Shown here in pieces: positions 1 to 8,453 of a stretch of DNA of 8,453 nucleotides. The DNA is taken from assembly GCA_030745285.1 (NCBI GenBank), contig JASLOV010000252.1, positions 1 to 8,453 of the forward strand, read 5' to 3'. Position 1 is the stretch's first letter; the number at the start of each line of letters is the position of its first letter. Origin of the DNA: Dehalococcoidia bacterium (lineage in GTDB: Bacteria > Chloroflexota > Dehalococcoidia > UBA2979). A program made the translations under genes and the position numbers. The notes under the pieces are model-generated. The model saw only the letters and a list, made by a program, of their open reading frames with translations, did no database searches and was not told where the DNA came from.

Positions 1-5351
<5,351 letters not shown>

Positions 5352-5453
5352 CTTCGACTCCTCGCCTAAGCCGTTTGCTATACGATCAGCGACCCGCCGG
5401 GGACAGCGGGCCATTGGAGATGACAGCTACCGATGGCAGTCTCCGTACACACC

Positions 5454-5485
5454 AAAACGCCCGCCAGCGGCCAACCGCTGCCGGG
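5454..5485 (-). terminator. GC hairpin plus TTTT in the rpoB leader (putative attenuator)
   Basis: In the rpoB mRNA sense the sequence is CCCG, G, CAGCGG, loop TTGG, CCGCTG, G, CGGG (5485 to 5460). This makes 10 base pairs with one G-G mismatch. It is followed by CG and then TTTT (5457-5454). It lies about 40 to 75 nt after the predicted transcription start and about 100 nt before the rpoB start codon, so if it terminates it would act as an attenuator rather than a gene-end terminator. The T-run is short. The plus strand is also followed by a T-rich stretch (TCGTTTGTTG), so the element could work in either direction. The hairpin is seen directly; its function is inferred. Confidence 0.5.
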
Positions 5486-5495
5486 TCGTTTGTTG

Positions 5496-5512
5496 TGAGG
5501 TGAACTGAGGTG
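5496..5512 (-). repeat. Direct repeat CACCTCA x2, 10 bp period, in rpoB leader
   Basis: On the minus strand CACCTCA occurs twice, at 5512-5506 and 5502-5496, separated by GTT. The 10 bp period is one DNA helical turn. The repeat sits just downstream of the predicted rpoB transcription start and just upstream of the leader hairpin. It could be a protein-binding site. Because CACCUC resembles the 16S anti-Shine-Dalgarno, it could also pair weakly with GAGG in the rpoB ribosome-binding site. Neither role is shown. Confidence 0.4.
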
Positions 5513-5533
5513 CCGCCGCGCCCAGCTCGTTGA

Positions 5534-5562
5534 ATGATAGGGAATCTGACACAGAACGGCAA
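5534..5562 (-). promoter_or_regulatory. Sigma-A-type promoter for rpoBC
   Basis: The minus strand has a -35 TTGCCG (5562-5557), a spacer of exactly 17 bp, and a -10 TATCAT (5539-5534). The expected transcription start is an A near 5527, which gives a leader of about 176 nt before the rpoB TTG. Both hexamers match the housekeeping consensus well (TTG-C- and TAT-AT). It is the best promoter-like sequence upstream of rpoB. A weaker second candidate, TATAGC at 5382-5377 with a poor -35, would give a leader of only about 20 nt. Confidence 0.65.
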
Positions 5563-5580
5563 GCCTAGCTTCGGGCGAGG

Positions 5581-5889
5581 ATGCTGTCAATCGGAAATTC
5601 GGCCCGATGGGCGCGCAACGGCCCGGGCGGCCTGAGCCGCGAGCACGGCTGTCCTTCCGACCAGATGTCGCTGACGCTCGGCCAACGCCCTCCGCGCCAG
5701 CGTGCCGCCAACCAGCAGGGTGGCGACGTTTTCGCGGAGGCGCGCATCGTGCGTCGCGGCCGCCGCGTGATCGTGATCCGCACGAGCGCGACGGGCACCG
5801 ACGGCGAGGCGCTGGCCGACGTGACGATGACTCACATCCCCCGGTGGGGGCTTCCGCGCGGTTCCGGGTGGCTGCACCGCCGCCGCTAG
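5581..5889 (+). pseudogene. Probable remnant of a PaaI-type hotdog thioesterase (C-terminal half)
   Basis: The frame has 102 codons. From about codon 47 it reads GGDVFAEARIVRRGRRVIVI and then TSATGTDGEALADVTMTHIP. This resembles the last strands of the PaaI/4HBT hotdog thioesterase family, where a GD.xAEARVVxRGRR strand is followed by a D.DG..xA..T.xxP strand. The first 46 codons (rich in R, P, G, Q) show no hotdog helix or catalytic Asp/Asn region, and the total length is shorter than the usual 130-150 residues. An in-frame TAG at 5566-5568 blocks extension further upstream. The ATG at 5581 has no properly spaced ribosome-binding site; another ATG lies at 5665. The upstream end abuts the rpoB promoter. 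The family call rests on the C-terminal motif only, and a small intact gene cannot be excluded. Its stop overlaps the stop of the opposing nucleotidyltransferase gene. Confidence 0.45.
5838..5850 (-). terminator. Small CCCCC/GGGGG hairpin downstream of the nucleotidyltransferase gene
   Basis: Five perfect G-C pairs with a 3-nt loop lie about 36 nt past the stop of the minus-strand nucleotidyltransferase gene, inside the opposing hotdog remnant. No T-run follows on the minus strand (the next bases are ATGTGAG). It is therefore at most a weak or Rho-assisted terminator. It is listed because no better terminator is visible between the two converging genes. Confidence 0.2.
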
Positions 5890-6746
5890 AGCGCTAGGTC
5901 GAGCTCGCGGCGGAAGAACTCGCGGGCGGCCTGCTCGGACGCGGCCGGCCACTCGATGTCGTGCGCTTCGCAGGCGAGCCGCAGCTGTTCGAGCACCACG
6001 GAGACCAGCCGCTCGTGAGCGACGCGGATCGCGGCGCCGTCCATGCGGCCTCCCTCGATGCCGCCGAAGGCGTCGCGGATCTGCGCGGCAAGGGAGTCGA
6101 CGACCGCGCGCTGATCAGGCGGCAGGTGGCGCTCGTTGTGCAGGATGGCGCGCAGCGCGTCGGGCGGGCTCGACCGGGCGAGCATCGCCGGCACGACGAT
6201 CGAGTAGAGCACGAGGATGGCGTTTGCCAGCAGCGAGCCGCGCTCGCCACGCCCGGCCAGACGCGCGGGCCACATGAATCCGGTAAAGAACTCGTCGACC
6301 AGGGCCCGTACGCGGCTGCGGACGAGACGGGCGTTCGCCGCCTCATCGACCTGCACCAGCCGGGCCACATCTGCCCGGTCGAACAACACGGATGGTGCGG
6401 CCGGACGCGGTGTGGCGGCGACTGCGCTCAGCCGCTCGATGAAGAGGTCGAGCCGGACCGGGCCCTCGAGGCAGGTGATCAGGAGATGCGTGCCGGGCAG
6501 CCGGGCACGGTTCAGCCCGATCACCGGGGCGATGGTCTCCAGCAGCGTGCGATCCTGGTCGACGAGGCCCTTGAAGTCCTCTTCGGCCACGATAATGTGC
6601 AGGTCGATGTCCGACCAGGCGTCCTCGGTTGCCCGGGCGAACGATCCCTCCAGCCATGCAGCCAGCACCCGGTCGTCGGCGGCGAGCACCGCCGTCGCTC
6701 GTTCGACCAGCCGACGCTGCAGCGCCGGTTCGATTGTGCGAGTCAT
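5886..6746 (-). CDS. Nucleotidyltransferase-domain protein (MNT/aminoglycoside-type fold)
   Basis: The protein has 286 residues. The N-terminal part has the nucleotidyltransferase signature GSx10DxD: Gly34-Ser35, then Asp46 and Asp48 in WSDIDLHIIV. A third likely metal-binding acid is Asp100 in RLDLFIE. These are the conserved elements of the polymerase-beta-like superfamily, which transfers a nucleoside monophosphate from NTP to a hydroxyl. The C-terminal region (about 125-286) is mostly helical and would form the acceptor-binding domain. The hydrophobic stretch 171-190 (SLLANAILVLYSIVVPAMLA) is more likely a buried helix than a membrane segment. The length and layout recall antibiotic nucleotidyltransferases such as the LnuF/ANT types, but I cannot name a substrate. 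The frame stays open to 7385, but that part overlaps the divergent oxidoreductase gene. The ATG at 6746 (or the adjacent GTG at 6749) gives the natural N-terminus. It has no Shine-Dalgarno and a -10 element only about 10 nt upstream. Confidence 0.85.
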   Translation of the reverse strand: MTRTIEPALQRRLVERATAVLAADDRVLAAWLEGSFARATEDAWSDIDLHIIVAEEDFKGLVDQDRTLLETIAPVIGLNRARLPGTHLLITCLEGPVRLDLFIERLSAVAATPRPAAPSVLFDRADVARLVQVDEAANARLVRSRVRALVDEFFTGFMWPARLAGRGERGSLLANAILVLYSIVVPAMLARSSPPDALRAILHNERHLPPDQRAVVDSLAAQIRDAFGGIEGGRMDGAAIRVAHERLVSVVLEQLRLACEAHDIEWPAASEQAAREFFRRELDLAL

Positions 6747-6759
6747 CACAATGTGGCCG

Positions 6760-6765
6760 AGGGTA
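6760..6765 (-). promoter_or_regulatory. Extended -10 element for the nucleotidyltransferase gene
   Basis: The minus strand reads TGGTACCCT, an extended -10 (TGn followed by TACCCT). The last base of the hexamer is 10 nt before the GTG at 6749. The predicted transcription start is near 6753, so the mRNA would have almost no leader, in line with the absence of a Shine-Dalgarno. No convincing -35 hexamer is seen. Confidence 0.4.
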
Positions 6766-6848
6766 CCAGCCCCGCGGTGAAGATCGCCAGCGGTGGCAGG
6801 TGGGATGCTGGGTGCGACGCCGAACCGGGCCGACGGACGGAGACCGCC

Positions 6849-7253
6849 TTGAACGACCAGGACCTTGCCGCATTCCTCGACCGGCCGCTCACGGCGGTGG
6901 CCGGCACCATCGGGCGGGACGGCTCCCCGCATGCGGTGCCGCTCTGGTATCGCTACGACGGCGGGCGATTCACGATCTGGACGGGAGAGAGCCGCGCCTG
7001 GGTGCGGAACCTGCAGCGCGACCCACGCATCAGTCTCACCATCGCCGAGCACGACCGGCCCTTCGCGGCGGTGCTCGTGCGCGGGACGGCGACCGTGACC
7101 ACCAGCGGCGCGGCGCTGGACGAGGCGCGGCGTATCTGCGCCCGCTACATCGAGGCGAGCGCGCTCGATGGGTACGTCGAGGGGTTCAGTGACCTCCAGA
7201 CGATCGTGGAGGTGACGCCGGACCGGGTTGCCTCCTGGGGTCGCGGCTACTGA
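6849..7253 (+). CDS. Pyridoxamine 5'-phosphate oxidase-fold (FMN or F420 binding) family protein
   Basis: The protein has 134 residues and is probably a cytosolic split-barrel flavin- or F420-dependent oxidoreductase of the PPOX/FDOR superfamily. Typical landmarks are the first strand pair AVAGTIGRDGSPHAVPLWYR (17-36), the strand RFTIWTGES (40-48), NLQRDPRISLTI (54-65), which matches the family's N..RDPRVxL cofactor-site motif, and VLVRGTATVT (75-84). The C-terminus DRVASWGRGY also fits the family. Length is normal for the short F420-dependent branch (about 130-150). The sequence alone does not tell FMN from F420, and the substrate is unknown. The TTG at 6849 is chosen because GGAG lies about 6 nt upstream and the protein then begins at the usual helix (NDQDLAAFLDRP). 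A GTG at 6777 would add 24 residues without homology. It is divergent from the nucleotidyltransferase gene and probably a single-gene unit. Confidence 0.85.
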   Translation: MNDQDLAAFLDRPLTAVAGTIGRDGSPHAVPLWYRYDGGRFTIWTGESRAWVRNLQRDPRISLTIAEHDRPFAAVLVRGTATVTTSGAALDEARRICARYIEASALDGYVEGFSDLQTIVEVTPDRVASWGRGY

Positions 7254-7267
7254 GCGCCTGCCGCGGC

Positions 7268-7294
7268 GCCCGCTGAACGGGCCCCCTGAAGGGC
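7268..7294 (+). terminator. Small GC hairpins after the PPOX-fold gene
   Basis: GCCCG-CTGAA-CGGGC (7268-7282) and the overlapping, mutually exclusive GCCC...GGGC (7281-7294) lie just past the stop at 7253. Neither is followed by a T-run. They may slow or end transcription with Rho, but they are weak evidence for a terminator. Confidence 0.2.
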
Positions 7295-7303
7295 AGCCGC
7301 GTC

Positions 7304-7309
7304 TACACT
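7304..7309 (+). promoter_or_regulatory. Candidate -10 element for the acyl-CoA dehydrogenase gene
   Basis: TACACT fits the TAnnnT core of a -10 box in the otherwise very GC-rich 130 bp gap between the PPOX-fold gene and the acyl-CoA dehydrogenase gene. The transcription start would be near 7316, giving a leader of about 68 nt. No recognisable -35 lies 16-18 bp upstream. Confidence 0.3.
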
Positions 7310-7383
7310 GTGGCCCGCCCGAGCGCACGACGACCGTGCCGCCGATGGCGCCCCGACGAGAGCCACCGATGGAAGGCAGGCCC

Positions 7384-8453
7384 ATGGACTTCGAACTCTC
7401 CGACTCTGACCGGCTGATCCAGCAGAGCGCGCGCCGCGTCGCACAGGAGGTGATTGCGCCTCGCGCGGCCGAGATCGATGCGACCGCCCAGTACCCGGAG
7501 GACGTCTACGAGGCGTTCAAGGAGGCCGACCTGCTGGGCATCACCCTGCCGGCGGAGGTCGGCGGCGCGGATGCCGGCACGGTGGCGCTGGCCGTCGCCG
7601 TCGAGGAGGTGGCGAAGCATTGTTGCTCCTCCGGGCTGATGTTGCTGCTGTCGTCGCTCTCGACGCACCCGGTCAAACTTTTCGGCAGTGCGGAGCAGCA
7701 GGCGGACTACATCGGGCCGGTGGCGCGGGGCGAAAAGAAGGCGGCGTTCTGCCTGACCGAGCCGGACGCCGGTTCGGACATCGCCGGCATGCAGTCACGG
7801 GCGGTGCGGGACGGCGACGACTATCTGATCTCCGGGCAGAAGTGCTTCATCTCCGGCGGGCCGCTGGCCGACCAGGTGGTGGTGTTCGCCAAGACCGACC
7901 CGGACGCCGGTGGGCGCGGCATCTCCGCCTTCACCGTCGACACCAGTTCCCCGGGCTTCGAGGTGACGTCCGAGGACGTGAAGATGGGCGTACGTGGCGT
8001 GCCGACGGGCCTGCTGACCTTCGACCAGGTGCGGGTGCCGAAGTCGGCGCTGATCGGTGAGGAAGGGCGCGGCCAGCGCATCGCGCTGAGCACGCTCAGC
8101 AGCCTGCGCCCGGTCGTCGGCGCGCGCGGGGTGGGGCTGGCGGAAGGGGCGCTTTCATACGCGCTGAACTACGCGCGGCAGCGGCAGGCGTTCGGCGGGC
8201 CGCTGACGGACCTGCAGGCGATCCAGATGAAGCTCGCCGAGATGGCGATCGAGATCGAGGCCGCGCGGCTGCTGGTCCTCCAGGGATGCTGGCTGATCGA
8301 CCAGGACCGCTTCGGCGCGGAGAACGCCCACATGCTGGCGATCGCGAAGGCCATCGCGACGGAGATGGCGAACCCCGCGGCGTCCCAGGCGCTGCAGATC
8401 CACGGCGGCGCCGGCTACAAGGCCGACCCCCCGCGGGAGCGCCACGACCGTGA
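7384..8453 (+). CDS. Acyl-CoA dehydrogenase, N-terminal 356 residues (3' end outside window)
   Basis: FAD-dependent acyl-CoA dehydrogenase, which introduces a trans-2,3 double bond into acyl-CoA and passes electrons to electron-transfer flavoprotein. The N-terminal helical domain starts MDFELSDSDRLIQQSARRVA. The FAD/substrate motif FCLTEPDAGSD is at 122-132, the beta-domain has GQKCFISGG (151-159) and KMGVRGVPT (200-208), and the C-terminal helical domain has YARQRQAFGGPL (263-274), the LQAIQMKLAEMAIEIEAARL segment (277-296) and LQIHGGAGY (337-345). The frame leaves the window before the YEGT segment that normally carries the catalytic Glu. Chain length is unknown; the layout is of the short/medium-chain type. 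GGAAGG (7371-7376) lies 7 nt before the ATG at 7384. In-frame ATGs at 7369 and 7345 are less likely. The last residues (DPPRERHDR) depart from the family's YPVER..RD motif. Neighbours do not tell the pathway. Confidence 0.95.
   Translation, partial: MDFELSDSDRLIQQSARRVAQEVIAPRAAEIDATAQYPEDVYEAFKEADLLGITLPAEVGGADAGTVALAVAVEEVAKHCCSSGLMLLLSSLSTHPVKLFGSAEQQADYIGPVARGEKKAAFCLTEPDAGSDIAGMQSRAVRDGDDYLISGQKCFISGGPLADQVVVFAKTDPDAGGRGISAFTVDTSSPGFEVTSEDVKMGVRGVPTGLLTFDQVRVPKSALIGEEGRGQRIALSTLSSLRPVVGARGVGLAEGALSYALNYARQRQAFGGPLTDLQAIQMKLAEMAIEIEAARLLVLQGCWLIDQDRFGAENAHMLAIAKAIATEMANPAASQALQIHGGAGYKADPPRERHDR

Noticed and set aside
5393..5410. CCCGC/GCGGG hairpin near the upstream rpoB ATG
   Set aside because: Only 5 bp with an 8-nt loop and no T-run. 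In DNA of this GC content such hairpins are common by chance.
5587..5952. Ala/Arg-rich minus-strand frame downstream of the nucleotidyltransferase
   Set aside because: It is low complexity, overlaps the end of the nucleotidyltransferase gene and the hotdog remnant, has no ribosome-binding site and matches no family known to me.
6747..7385. N-terminal extension of the nucleotidyltransferase frame up to 7385 (499 codons in all)
   Set aside because: The extra 213 codons are the antisense of the well-supported PPOX-fold gene and have no nucleotidyltransferase features. The natural N-terminus begins at 6746.
5352..8453. A defence or biosynthetic island formed by the hotdog remnant, nucleotidyltransferase, PPOX-fold and acyl-CoA dehydrogenase genes
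   Set aside because: The genes lie on different strands with separate promoters, one is probably broken, and no shared pathway or partner gene is evident. Proximity alone does not support a system.

Overview
The window is GC-rich and fully bacterial. The best-supported assignment is the phylum Chloroflexota. RpoC opens MLEVNEFNAI and carries long lineage-type insertions, RpoB ends in LGINLS plus a short acidic tail, and the accessory genes (a PPOX/F420-type flavoprotein and an acyl-CoA dehydrogenase) fit a free-living Chloroflexota or similar high-GC lineage. This placement is from memory of the families, not from a search.

Layout. Positions 1 to 5351 hold the minus-strand RNA polymerase operon. 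rpoB (5351 to 1605) is followed by rpoC (from 1612, running off the left edge). The two overlap by 8 nt, and rpoC has a strong Shine-Dalgarno inside the end of rpoB, so translation is probably coupled. Upstream of rpoB is a leader of about 175 nt. It starts at a good sigma-A-type promoter (TTGCCG, 17 bp, TATCAT), then has a one-helical-turn direct repeat and a strong GC hairpin followed by TTTT that looks like an attenuator. No ribosomal protein gene (rplJ/rplL) lies next to rpoB.

Positions 5581 to 5889 hold, on the plus strand, what looks like the C-terminal half of a PaaI-type hotdog thioesterase with its N-terminal half missing, probably a gene remnant. Its stop overlaps tail-to-tail with a minus-strand nucleotidyltransferase gene (6746 to 5886, GSx10DxD motif), which seems to have an almost leaderless transcript. 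Divergent from that is a small plus-strand flavin/F420-binding oxidoreductase (6849 to 7253). After a 130 bp gap comes an acyl-CoA dehydrogenase (7384 to beyond the right edge).

How they work together: only rpoB and rpoC form an evident functional unit, the two large catalytic subunits of RNA polymerase. The genes to the right look like independent accessory or metabolic genes. I see no mobile element, CRISPR array, tRNA or rRNA, and no convincing new multi-gene system. The most useful observations are the putative rpoB attenuator, the large subunit insertions, the substitutions in the rifampicin pocket, and the truncated hotdog gene against the rpoB promoter.
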